From the NCBI GenBank assembly GCA_905211615.1, contig CAJMBB010000036.1, positions 1 to 15,320 of the forward strand: a stretch of 15,320 bases of DNA, given 5' to 3'. Below are positions 6,436-12,966 of this stretch, one piece after another (the stretch's first letter is position 1; each line of letters opens with the position of its first letter). The position numbers and the translations under genes were made by a program. Source of the stretch: an uncultured Collinsella sp. (GTDB lineage Bacteria; Actinomycetota; Coriobacteriia; Coriobacteriales; Coriobacteriaceae). A model generated the notes under the pieces. It saw nothing but the letters and a program-made list of their open reading frames with translations. It did not search any database and was not told where the DNA came from.

Positions 6436-6467
6436 GGCCGGCGGGGCAGTACCTGTCCCACCGGCCA
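6435..6467 (-). terminator. Stem-loop downstream of the Fe-S protein gene
   Basis: TGGCCGG (6435-6441) pairs with CCGGCCA (6461-6467); GGGCAG and CTGTCC extend the stem with a few mismatches or wobbles around a 3-nt loop. It starts 18 nt past the stop of the minus-strand Fe-S gene. No T-run follows on that strand (it reads AAAAAAG), so termination efficiency is uncertain. Confidence 0.45.
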
Positions 6468-6485
6468 TCATTTACGCTCGTTTAG

Positions 6486-7739
6486 CTAGTCCGCGAGCTT
6501 TTCCACTTGGTCGAGCATCTTGTTGAGCTTTTCCTTTGCCTCGGCCTTGACCTTCTCGGCCTCCTCGTGGGCCTTGGCCTTCTGGGCGGCCTTCTCCTCG
6601 GCCTCGGGATCGACGACGATCAGGTTGGATGCATCGTGTTCAACCAACTTGAGCGCATGCTCGGGACACACCCTGACGCAGGCACCGCAGCCCAAGCAAT
6701 ACGTCGACTCCAACGCAAAGCGGCCGCTTCCCACCAAATCGCAGGCGAACGTGGGGCATACATTGACGCACTCGCCGCACGACGTGCACTTGTCAAAATC
6801 GCACTCCGGCGTGCTCACCTGCATGTTCTGGGCAAGCTCGGGGTGGTTTTGCAGCGTCGAGAGCACCAGCTGTCGCCCATGGGTGAGGGAACGGCGACGC
6901 TTGGTCGTCGTGGTGCCGCACATGGTGTTGAGCGTACGCTCCAGCTGGGTAATCTGATGGCGATGGGCCTTGAGCTTTTGCGTCACCGAGGCCAGCGCCG
7001 CCGTCGCCGGGTTGAGCTTGGTCACCGTTAGGCCCGTGGTGCGGGCAATCTTTTCCATGTACTCCTTGCGCTCGTACTCACGGCGCTTATGGCATTTGAG
7101 GCTCTTGGGGTCGACCTCCAGGCCCATACCCGTGCCAGACCACTCCTCGGCCTTCGCAATCGCCTCGCCCAGAATGTCCTCACCGCCGGTGTTGCGGCAT
7201 TTATCGCACACGCCCAACGGCAGGTACACGCTCACGTTGGGATAGTCCGCCAGTACCGAGAACCAGGTCTCGGCCGTAATATCGCCCACGCAGGCAACGA
7301 CGACTTCGTTTTCGCGCGGCATGCGCTTAAGGGCGCGCGTGCAGGTGACGTAGGCGGTCTCGTGGCTCGTGGCCGCCGAGGCAATGTCGTCATACAGGTT
7401 TTTAGGCGCCAGGCGCGGCGAGATGATCGCCTCGGTCGGACAGGCAGCGGCGCACAGGCCGCACTTGCGACAGGAGTCGAGGATCTCGATGGCGTCTTCC
7501 TCGACCTCGATAGCGTTGACAGGGCACACGTCCATGCACGCGGTACAGCCGCTCTTTTCGTTTTTGCAGGTCAAGCACGGAATGGTGTTGCCGCGCGGAC
7601 GCTCCTTGTAGTCGGCAGGATTCCACTGCGGTGCCGACGGATCGAGTGCATCGGTCACACCGCCAAGCGGGTTTTTAAGAAAGTCGAAACCCTTGCTGAT
7701 CTCGATAATGTCATCAAACAGATCGTGTTCCTGCGCCAT
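6486..7739 (-). CDS. Multi-cluster 4Fe-4S ferredoxin-like protein of unknown role
   Basis: 417 residues from the ATG at 7739, chosen because GGGAGGGG lies just upstream; a TTG ten codons earlier has no such site. It is a cytoplasmic electron-carrier type with four Fe-S motifs. The first is at 55-72 with Cys55, 58, 65, 68 and 72 (extended CxxC-x6-CxxCxxxCP). Regular CxxCxxCxxxCP motifs follow at 90-100, 318-328 and 348-358. Between the ferredoxin pairs lies a region of about 200 residues with further cysteines at 133, 150, 178, 181 and 216. It includes VVVACVGDI and GVCDKC, then a basic, possibly helical stretch (about 215-290). The last 40 residues are a charged Glu/Lys/Ala-rich helix, probably a coiled coil. 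It has no signal peptide. It may pass electrons between a dehydrogenase and a reductase, but no partner is encoded nearby. I do not recognise the family by name. Confidence 0.85.
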   Translation of the reverse strand: MAQEHDLFDDIIEISKGFDFLKNPLGGVTDALDPSAPQWNPADYKERPRGNTIPCLTCKNEKSGCTACMDVCPVNAIEVEEDAIEILDSCRKCGLCAAACPTEAIISPRLAPKNLYDDIASAATSHETAYVTCTRALKRMPRENEVVVACVGDITAETWFSVLADYPNVSVYLPLGVCDKCRNTGGEDILGEAIAKAEEWSGTGMGLEVDPKSLKCHKRREYERKEYMEKIARTTGLTVTKLNPATAALASVTQKLKAHRHQITQLERTLNTMCGTTTTKRRRSLTHGRQLVLSTLQNHPELAQNMQVSTPECDFDKCTSCGECVNVCPTFACDLVGSGRFALESTYCLGCGACVRVCPEHALKLVEHDASNLIVVDPEAEEKAAQKAKAHEEAEKVKAEAKEKLNKMLDQVEKLAD

Positions 7740-7779
7740 GCGCGGCCCCTCCCTGAGCAGTGCAAACAAGCAAGAGATA

Positions 7780-7810
7780 ATGATACGCTATCGGCCCGCG
7801 CCTCGGGCAA
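7780..7810 (-). promoter_or_regulatory. Candidate promoter of the Fe-S protein gene
   Basis: On the minus strand TTGCCC (7810-7805) and TATCAT (7785-7780) resemble -35 and -10 boxes, but the 19-bp spacing is long. The -10 lies 41 nt before the ATG. Confidence 0.3.
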
Positions 7811-7844
7811 ATTACACGCGGAGCACCTTTGCGGCAAATAGACC

Positions 7845-7850
7845 TACAAT
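7845..7850 (+). promoter_or_regulatory. Candidate -10 box for the hydroxyacid dehydrogenase gene
   Basis: TACAAT matches five of six -10 bases and lies 44 nt before the ATG at 7894. No good -35 is seen. An imperfect inverted repeat, GGCAAATAG (7833-7841) / CTATTGCC (7851-7858), brackets the box and could be an operator. Confidence 0.35.
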
Positions 7851-7893
7851 CTATTGCCAACCTAATCGCCTAGGTTTATTGAGGAGTCACAAG

Positions 7894-8850
7894 ATGAAGA
7901 TTGCCCTGATCGAACCGTTGGGAGTACCCGAGCAGATCATCGACAGGCTCTCCGCACCCCTTAAGGACGCCGGCCATGAGTTTGGCTACTTCGACACCAA
8001 GACCACCGATCCGGCCGAGCTTGCACAGCGCAGCGAGGGCGCCGAGGTCGTCATGATCGCCAACAACCCCTACCCTGCCGAGGTCGTCGCCGGCGCCGAT
8101 GCGCTCAAGATGATCGCCGTTGCCTTTACGGGCATCGACCACGTGGGGCTTTCCGCCTGCCGTGAGCGCGGTGTTGAGGTTCGCAACTGCGCCGGCTACT
8201 CCGACGTTTCGGTCGCCGAGCTCACCCTTGGCCTGACCATCGACGTGTTGCGCAAGGTGGTCGCCGCCGATGCCGCCGTCCGCAGCGGCAAGACGAGCGC
8301 CGGCCTAATGGGCGCCGAGATCCGCAACAAGACCGTGGGTATCGTGGGCTGCGGTAAGATCGGCTGCGCCACGGGTCGTCTCTTTAAGGCCTTTGGCGCC
8401 CACGTGCTGGGCTATGCCCGCCACGAGCATCCCGAGGCAGCCGAGGCCGGCATTGAGCAGGTTTCGCTCGAGCAGTTGCTCGCCGAGTCCGATATCGTAA
8501 GCCTGCACCTGCCTAACAATGACACCACGCGCAAGAGCTTTGGCACCGAGCAGTTCGCCCAGATGAAGGACGGTGCCGTCTTTATCAACTGCGCCCGCGG
8601 TGCCATCGTGGATAACGATGCCCTTGCCCATGCACTCAACGACGATAAGCTCGCCGGTGCCGGCATCGACGTCTTTGATATGGAGCCGCCCATCCCCGCC
8701 GACTACGCGCTCATCAACGCCAAGAACTGCACCTTCACGCCACATGTAGGCTTCCTTACGCACGAGGCCATGCAGCGCCGCGCCAAGATTGAGTTCGACA
8801 ACGTCGTCGCCTACGTCGAGGGTCGCGCGCAAAACGTTTGCGAGCTGTAG
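7894..8850 (+). CDS. D-isomer-specific 2-hydroxyacid dehydrogenase family protein
   Basis: 318 residues, a normal length for this family, which interconverts 2-keto acids and D-2-hydroxy acids with a nicotinamide cofactor. The start at 7894 is set by GAGGAG 8 nt upstream; the open frame continues further left but without a ribosome site. Visible: a substrate-domain segment FTGIDHVGL; the Rossmann loop GIVGCGKIG (149-157); and the catalytic triad Arg235 (NCARGAIVD), Glu264 (DVFDMEPP) and His284 (TPHVGFLT). The end of the second Rossmann strand reads VLGYARHEHP, with no Asp at the usual NAD-selecting place and an Arg two residues after Tyr174. NADP use is therefore possible. The true substrate (lactate, glyoxylate, phosphoglycerate or other) cannot be told; it lacks the C-terminal ACT domain of long SerA enzymes. 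Confidence 0.92.
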   Translation: MKIALIEPLGVPEQIIDRLSAPLKDAGHEFGYFDTKTTDPAELAQRSEGAEVVMIANNPYPAEVVAGADALKMIAVAFTGIDHVGLSACRERGVEVRNCAGYSDVSVAELTLGLTIDVLRKVVAADAAVRSGKTSAGLMGAEIRNKTVGIVGCGKIGCATGRLFKAFGAHVLGYARHEHPEAAEAGIEQVSLEQLLAESDIVSLHLPNNDTTRKSFGTEQFAQMKDGAVFINCARGAIVDNDALAHALNDDKLAGAGIDVFDMEPPIPADYALINAKNCTFTPHVGFLTHEAMQRRAKIEFDNVVAYVEGRAQNVCEL

Positions 8851-8859
8851 TCAAACGAG

Positions 8860-8900
8860 GGCGGGGCAAAACCTCATCGCAGGCCTGCCCCGCCTTCTTT
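8860..8900 (+). terminator. Intrinsic terminator of the hydroxyacid dehydrogenase gene
   Basis: GGCGGGGCA (8860-8868) pairs with TGCCCCGCC (8886-8894), followed by TTCTTT. It starts 9 nt after the stop codon. Confidence 0.75.
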
Positions 8901-8933
8901 GGTTCAACTAACCTGACCCCTTTGCACCATAGC

Positions 8934-8969
8934 AAAAAGGGGCAAAGCCATCTGCTGGCTTTGCCCCTT
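8934..8969 (-). terminator. Intrinsic terminator of gldA
   Basis: AAGGGGCAAAGCCA (8937-8950) pairs perfectly with TGGCTTTGCCCCTT (8956-8969) around a 5-nt loop. On the minus strand the stem is followed by a T-run (complement of A at 8934-8938). It starts 12 nt after the gldA stop. The segment CCCCTTTGC (8917-8925) could pair with GCAAAAAGGGG (8932-8942) instead, giving an alternative fold. Confidence 0.85.
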
Positions 8970-8981
8970 CCTTAGCTTGAT

Positions 8982-10082
8982 CTACTCATCCATGAGATAG
9001 TAGTGGCCCAGTGCGTCGGCACCCAGGATGGCGTTTGCGACCATCTCGGGCGTCACCTCAAACGGCATGTTGCACATGGTGTCCTCGGGCGCGCACGCGG
9101 CCTCGGCAACAATCATGGCCTTCTCGCGCGTAAGCTCGGCAACGCCAAGCTCCTTCATCGTGACCGGTAGGCCCAGCTCAATGCAGAAGCCCAAGACTTC
9201 CTCGAGCTTCTCGGTCGGAGCATCCTCGAGTACCAGCTGGACGATGGTGCCGAAGGCGACCTTCTCGCCGTGGTACATGCTGTGGCACTCGGGCAGCATC
9301 GTCAGGCCATTGTGGATGGCATGAGCAGCAGCAAGGCCCGAGCTCTCAAAGCCAATGCCCGAAAGCAGCGTATTGGCCTCGATGATGTGCTCGACGGCAG
9401 GCGTGAGCGCACCCTTCTCCAGCGCGACCTTGGCCTTGACGCCATCGGCCATAAGCGTCTCGTAGCAGAGCTTGGCGAGCGCCAGGCCGGCCATGCCGCC
9501 CTTGCCGCCAGCGCAGGTGCCGCCGTCGGCATCGTGCGTCGCCTGGGCCTCGAAATAGGTTGCGAGCGCATCGCCCATACCGGAAACCGTCAGGCGCACC
9601 GGGCTCGCCGCGATAACCGTCGTATCCATCAGGACAATGTTGGGGTTTGCCTTAAGGAACAGGTACTTATCGAACTGGCCGTCATCGGTGTAGAGCACCG
9701 AAAGTGCCGAACACGGGGCATCGGTCGAAGCGATGGTGGGGCAAATGATAACCGGGGACTCCAGGTAGTAGGCAACGGCCTTCGCGGTGTCGAGGATCTT
9801 GCCGCCACCGACGCCGACGATGATGTCGCAACCGTTGTCGCGAGCGAGCGCAACCAGGCGATCGACCTCGCCCTTGGAGCACTCGCCGTTAAAGTCCTCA
9901 AACAGCAGCTCGGCCTTGGCCTCGGCAAAACCGCCCTCGATCTTGGCACCGACGCGCTTCTTGCCCGAAGGCGTCACGATGACGAGGGCCTTAGCGCCGA
10001 GCGGCTCGACATAGGAGCCGAGCTTGGCCAGCTCGTCCGGGCCCTGGATGTACTTGCTGGGGCTATTGAAAATTGCAGCCAT
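8982..10082 (-). CDS. gldA: Glycerol dehydrogenase
   Basis: 366 residues, typical for GldA, which oxidises glycerol to dihydroxyacetone with NAD+ and zinc in the cytoplasm, or works in reverse to dispose of reducing power. Visible: the nucleotide-binding GVGGGKILDTAK segment (90-101) and zinc ligands Asp171 (SGMGDALATYFEA), His254 (LAAAHAIHNG) and His271 (MYHGEKVAFG), in the spacing known for bacterial GldA. The start is fixed because the only nearby upstream ATG (10093) runs straight into a stop. The ribosome site is weak (GGGAT). It lies downstream of the iron alcohol dehydrogenase, but a strong terminator ends just 16 nt before its start codon, leaving no room for an ordinary promoter. Its transcription therefore probably comes by read-through. 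No dihydroxyacetone kinase gene is in the window. Confidence 0.96.
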   Translation of the reverse strand: MAAIFNSPSKYIQGPDELAKLGSYVEPLGAKALVIVTPSGKKRVGAKIEGGFAEAKAELLFEDFNGECSKGEVDRLVALARDNGCDIIVGVGGGKILDTAKAVAYYLESPVIICPTIASTDAPCSALSVLYTDDGQFDKYLFLKANPNIVLMDTTVIAASPVRLTVSGMGDALATYFEAQATHDADGGTCAGGKGGMAGLALAKLCYETLMADGVKAKVALEKGALTPAVEHIIEANTLLSGIGFESSGLAAAHAIHNGLTMLPECHSMYHGEKVAFGTIVQLVLEDAPTEKLEEVLGFCIELGLPVTMKELGVAELTREKAMIVAEAACAPEDTMCNMPFEVTPEMVANAILGADALGHYYLMDE

Positions 10083-10098
10083 AACTATCCCATTCTCT

Positions 10099-10143
10099 AA
10101 AAGAAAAAAGAAAGGGGCTCCGTACGGATACGTGCGGAGCCCC
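10099..10143 (-). terminator. Intrinsic terminator between the iron alcohol dehydrogenase gene and gldA
   Basis: GGGGCTCCG (10114-10122) pairs with CGGAGCCCC (10135-10143). Four more pairs (one wobble) extend the stem to a GATA loop. On the minus strand a T-rich tract of 15 nt follows (complement of 10099-10113, with two interruptions). It begins 22 nt past the stop of the iron alcohol dehydrogenase. Confidence 0.85.
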
Positions 10144-10165
10144 TCGTTACGATAACAAGAGTCGA

Positions 10166-11389
10166 TTAGAAATCGATGTCGGTGTCGTAGTAGCAGGCCT
10201 TGAGAATCTTCTCGAAGTCGGCAGCCTTGGTCTCACGCGGGTTCTCGGGCGTGCAGGCGTCCTGCTCGGCGTTCGCGGCGATCTCGGGCAGCTTGGCGAG
10301 GAACTCCTCCTCGGAAACCATCTGCGGGTTCTCGGCGTCGACCTTCACGCCACCATTCGCGTAATCCTTGATGGACTGCGGAATGTTGAGCTGGTCGTTG
10401 AGGTCGCGGATCTTCTGGACGAGCGCGGCGATGAGCTCCTCGTTGGTCTCGCCGGGAAGGTGCAGGATCTCCTTGGCCACGTAAGCGTAACGCTCGGCAG
10501 CGCGGGGATCCTTGGAGTTCCACTGGATGACCTTGCCCAGGTACATGGCGTTAGCGGCACCGTGGATGATGTGGCCGTTCTCGAAGGCAGCACCGGTCTT
10601 GTGAGCCATGGAGTGAACGATGCCGAGCAGACCCGAGGAGAAGGCGATACCGGCGATGCACTGAGCCTCGTGCATGTGCTGACGGGCCTCATGGTCGCCA
10701 GCATAGGACTTGGGCAGCCACTCGACGATCTCGCGGATGCCGTGCAGAGCGTTGGCGTCGGTGAACATAGAGGCACAGGTGGAAACGTAGGCCTCCATGC
10801 AGTGGGTCAGAGCATCCATGCCGGTGTGAGCGCACAGCTTGGCGGGCATGGTGTAGGTGAGCTCGGGGTCGACGATGGCGACATCAGGGGTGATGTTGAA
10901 GTCGGCCAGCGGGTACTTGATGCCCTTGGCGTAGTCGGTGATGACGGAGAAGGCAGTAACCTCGGTAGCGGTACCGGAGGTAGAGGAGATGGCGCAGAAA
11001 TGAGCCTTCTGACGCAGCTCAGGGAAGCTGAACGGCTGGATGATGTTATCGAAGGACTCCTCGGGATACTCGTAGAAGACCCACATGGCCTTAGCGGCAT
11101 CGATGGGCGAGCCGCCGCCGATGGCGATAATCCAGTCGGGCTCGAACTCGCGCATGGCCTCGGCGCCCTTCATGACCGTCTCGATGGACGGGTCGGACTC
11201 GACGCCCTCGAACAGCTTGACCTCGAAGCCGCCCTCTTTGAGGTCGGCCTCAACGTCCTGCAGGAACCCGCCGCGGCGCATGGAGCTGCCGCCAGAAACG
11301 ATGATGGCCTTCTTGCCCTTGAGGTTCTTCACCTCGTGGCGAGCGCCCTCACCAAAGTACAGATCGCGAGGATTGGTAAAACGTCCCAT
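10166..11389 (-). CDS. Iron-containing alcohol dehydrogenase (AdhE C-terminal-like, stand-alone)
   Basis: 407 residues from the ATG at 11389, chosen because AGGAGG lies 7 nt upstream; the open frame runs on to 11440 without a ribosome site. It belongs to the group III metal alcohol dehydrogenases, which reduce aldehydes to alcohols or the reverse. Visible: the coenzyme loop IGGGSPIDAAKAMW (90-103) and the SSTSGTATEVT segment (135-145). Metal ligands are Asp192 and His196 (GMDALTH), His259 (GIVHSMAHK) and His276 (HIIHG). Wording such as DAAKAMWVFYEYPE, KYPLADFNITPD and HSMAHK is closest to the alcohol dehydrogenase half of bifunctional AdhE, but the aldehyde dehydrogenase half is absent. The ligand loop between His259 and His276 is three residues longer than in FucO. 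Butanol, ethanol and propanediol dehydrogenase roles are all possible. It lies upstream of gldA on the same strand, separated by a terminator. Confidence 0.92.
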   Translation of the reverse strand: MGRFTNPRDLYFGEGARHEVKNLKGKKAIIVSGGSSMRRGGFLQDVEADLKEGGFEVKLFEGVESDPSIETVMKGAEAMREFEPDWIIAIGGGSPIDAAKAMWVFYEYPEESFDNIIQPFSFPELRQKAHFCAISSTSGTATEVTAFSVITDYAKGIKYPLADFNITPDVAIVDPELTYTMPAKLCAHTGMDALTHCMEAYVSTCASMFTDANALHGIREIVEWLPKSYAGDHEARQHMHEAQCIAGIAFSSGLLGIVHSMAHKTGAAFENGHIIHGAANAMYLGKVIQWNSKDPRAAERYAYVAKEILHLPGETNEELIAALVQKIRDLNDQLNIPQSIKDYANGGVKVDAENPQMVSEEEFLAKLPEIAANAEQDACTPENPRETKAADFEKILKACYYDTDIDF

Positions 11390-11429
11390 ACTGTGCCTCC
11401 TAAACAAGCCCCTCTTAGACTTGCGTATA

Positions 11430-11456
11430 TAACGGAGCACCCAATTGGCTCCGTTA
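11430..11456 (-). other. Stem-loop in the leader of the iron alcohol dehydrogenase gene
   Basis: TAACGGAGC (11430-11438) and GCTCCGTTA (11448-11456) form a perfect 9-bp stem with a 9-nt loop, 41 nt upstream of the start codon. On the minus strand it is followed by TATACGCAAG, so it is not a terminator. It may be an operator palindrome or a leader structure. Confidence 0.5.
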
Positions 11457-11557
11457 GGACCGGTTTGCGCGTTGCCGGCGATGACAATGCGCGATGTCTA
11501 AACGTCTCAACGCTCAAACAAACACTATTTTACCGTTCTGGTTGGTCAGTTATTCAC

Positions 11558-11761
11558 CTAAAGCCGCCAATGATGAAACGTTTTTTCTATCCTTGGAACC
11601 TCTTGCGTTGCGGTTATTGCCCCAAGCTGGGCAAACGTTTTATCAAGGTTGACTACATACCCCGGGCAGGACTGCGCCCCTCCAAAATATGCACCGTTCG
11701 CCGCCAAAAATCGACCGTTTGCGGCACCGTGATACCACTCGGTCGTCCAAGGTGCCGACAT
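11558..11761 (-). CDS. Weak candidate small ORF, 67 residues, unknown
   Basis: An open frame from ATG 11761 to TAG 11558 begins MSAPWTTEWYHGAANGRF and ends TFHHWRL. It contains a 7-residue tandem repeat (AANGRFL AANGAYF) encoded by the 21-bp-periodic AACGGT element. Against a gene: no good ribosome site, third codon positions near 50% GC by eye against the clearly higher value of the real genes here, and no recognised domain. It could be a fragment of a dispersed repeat read as protein. Confidence 0.2.
   Translation of the reverse strand: MSAPWTTEWYHGAANGRFLAANGAYFGGAQSCPGYVVNLDKTFAQLGAITATQEVPRIEKTFHHWRL
11693..11722 (-). repeat. Second copy of the 30-bp AACGGT element
   Basis: Read on the minus strand it begins GCAAACGGT (11722-11714) and ends GCGAACGGT (11701-11693), with the boxes again 21 bp apart and GATTTTTGGC between them. 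It matches 4332-4361 at 24 of 30 positions. The flanks on either side do not match. Confidence 0.6.
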
Positions 11762-11889
11762 TTGTGCGACATCCGTCTTCGTGGTGCAAAGGTGCAAGTC
11801 CAAGTGCGGTACCCCCGGTGTGCCACATGCGGGTAAACTAGAACCTTATATAGAGACATTTGAACCCTAACCGCAGCAAAGGAGGCCCC

Positions 11890-12966
11890 ATGGCATTCGA
11901 TCCCATTCAAGAGGATTGCCATCGCCTCGTTCTTGAGGCCTTGCGCCGCGACAATATCCCGCTCACCGACGGCCCCGCCGTCGAGCGTCTGATGGAGCAA
12001 TTCACCCGCGACCCCGCGCCGCTCATCGTGCACGATCGCGACCGCGCCGGACATCTCATTGCCAAGGTGGTCGAGGCCGTTGACTACCGCATTCCCTTTA
12101 TCCCCGACGATACCCAGGCCGAGCAGGAAGAGGCCGCTGCCGAGAACATGCTTCGCGAGGCCGCCGCACTCGATCCGACCAACTGGGATGCCCAGCGCAT
12201 GCTGACGGCCCTCACCGCCGACTCCAACGAGGAATACGTGCAGTATCTGGTGTCCAAGCGCGATGAAGTCGAGCATGATCTGGCGCTCAAGATCGCCTCG
12301 GCGCAGGACCCCTATGAGCGCGAGGCCGCAGGCGACCTTATGCGCCGCCCCTACCTGCGCTGGCTTGCCGCCCTTGCGTCACGCGCCCTTATTAGCGGCC
12401 GCTACCGCATGTCGCTCGAAGCTGCAAACCGCAGCCTCGACTTTGCCCCCAACGATCCAGCCGGCGTCCGCCACACCGCGATGCTCGCCATGGCAAAACT
12501 CGAATACCCCGCCGAGGAGCTCAAGCGCTTTCGCTCCGCTCACTCCGTGCCGTACCTCGCGAATACCCCGCTGCGCCGCCGCCCCAAAGATGCGGAGCGT
12601 GACTTGGACCCGTGGACGCTCATCGCGCTGATGAGCGCTGCCTGGCGCGAGCTGGACTACGAGGGCGCCGAGCGCTACTTGCGCATCCTTGCGCGCTCGT
12701 GTCCGCACGCAGCCGAGGCACTCTACTTCCAAACCGAGTTTCCCGATGGCGTCTATGCCCGCGTCAACGTGGGTGCGGGCTCCACCGACGAGCTTGTCCT
12801 TGCGCTGTCCGAGGCGACGCCGGTACTGCAGGAGGGCCTGGGCGCCCCCGACAACGCCAGTTTTGCCGCCTGGGTCGCCACCAACGACATCGTGCGTTCC
12901 CAGATCGACGAGCGCATCCTGCGCGCGGCCGAGCAAGGTTTGCCGTTTAAGGGAGGAGACCTCTAA
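11890..12966 (+). CDS. Helical-repeat (TPR/ST7-like) protein, first of a tandem pair
   Basis: 358 residues, soluble, no signal peptide or membrane segment. AAAGGAGG sits 4 nt before the ATG at 11890; the open frame reaches a TTG at 11860 but without support. The sequence is largely helical with TPR-style pairs: LREAAALDPTNWDAQRML (88-105), RPYLRWLAALASRALISGRY (153-172) followed by SLDFAPNDPAGVRHTAMLAM, then DPWTLIALMSAAWRELDYEG (240-259). The RPYLR...GR...APNDPAGVRH pattern reminds me of bacterial proteins in the ST7-homolog/TPR group, which have no firm function; I place it there with moderate confidence. It resembles the next gene along its whole length. The stop overlaps the next start (TAATG), so the two are translationally coupled, and murT follows. 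The protein is probably a scaffold or adaptor. Confidence 0.85.
   Translation: MAFDPIQEDCHRLVLEALRRDNIPLTDGPAVERLMEQFTRDPAPLIVHDRDRAGHLIAKVVEAVDYRIPFIPDDTQAEQEEAAAENMLREAAALDPTNWDAQRMLTALTADSNEEYVQYLVSKRDEVEHDLALKIASAQDPYEREAAGDLMRRPYLRWLAALASRALISGRYRMSLEAANRSLDFAPNDPAGVRHTAMLAMAKLEYPAEELKRFRSAHSVPYLANTPLRRRPKDAERDLDPWTLIALMSAAWRELDYEGAERYLRILARSCPHAAEALYFQTEFPDGVYARVNVGAGSTDELVLALSEATPVLQEGLGAPDNASFAAWVATNDIVRSQIDERILRAAEQGLPFKGGDL

Larger units (their letters stand above)
11390..11889. other. 500-bp intergenic region between divergent genes
   Basis: No confident gene. It is less GC-rich than the flanking genes. It contains a hairpin at 11430-11456, a second 8-bp stem with one wobble at 11467-11474/11485-11492, an AAACGTTTT 9-mer at 11576 and again at 11633, and the 30-bp AACGGT element at 11693-11722. 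It also holds a weak short open frame on the minus strand (11558-11761). I found no convincing paired -35/-10 promoter for either flanking gene. TAAAAT on the minus strand near 11527-11532 and TATATA at 11847-11852 on the plus strand are only single-box candidates. Confidence 0.7.

Noticed and set aside
7089..7841. 250-codon plus-strand open frame opposite the Fe-S protein
   Set aside because: Arg/Ala/His-rich product typical of an antisense frame; the cysteine motifs are on the other strand.
7693..7893. Upstream extension of the hydroxyacid dehydrogenase
   Set aside because: The extra 67 residues have no family match and overlap the start of the divergent Fe-S gene; GAGGAG before 7894 marks the real start.
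9270..10100. 276-codon plus-strand open frame opposite gldA
   Set aside because: Antisense shadow of a well-conserved gene; no motif or ribosome site.
10460..11836. 458-codon plus-strand open frame opposite the iron alcohol dehydrogenase
   Set aside because: Antisense shadow running into the intergenic region; low-complexity Gly/Val/Asp composition, while the opposite strand has all metal-ligand motifs.
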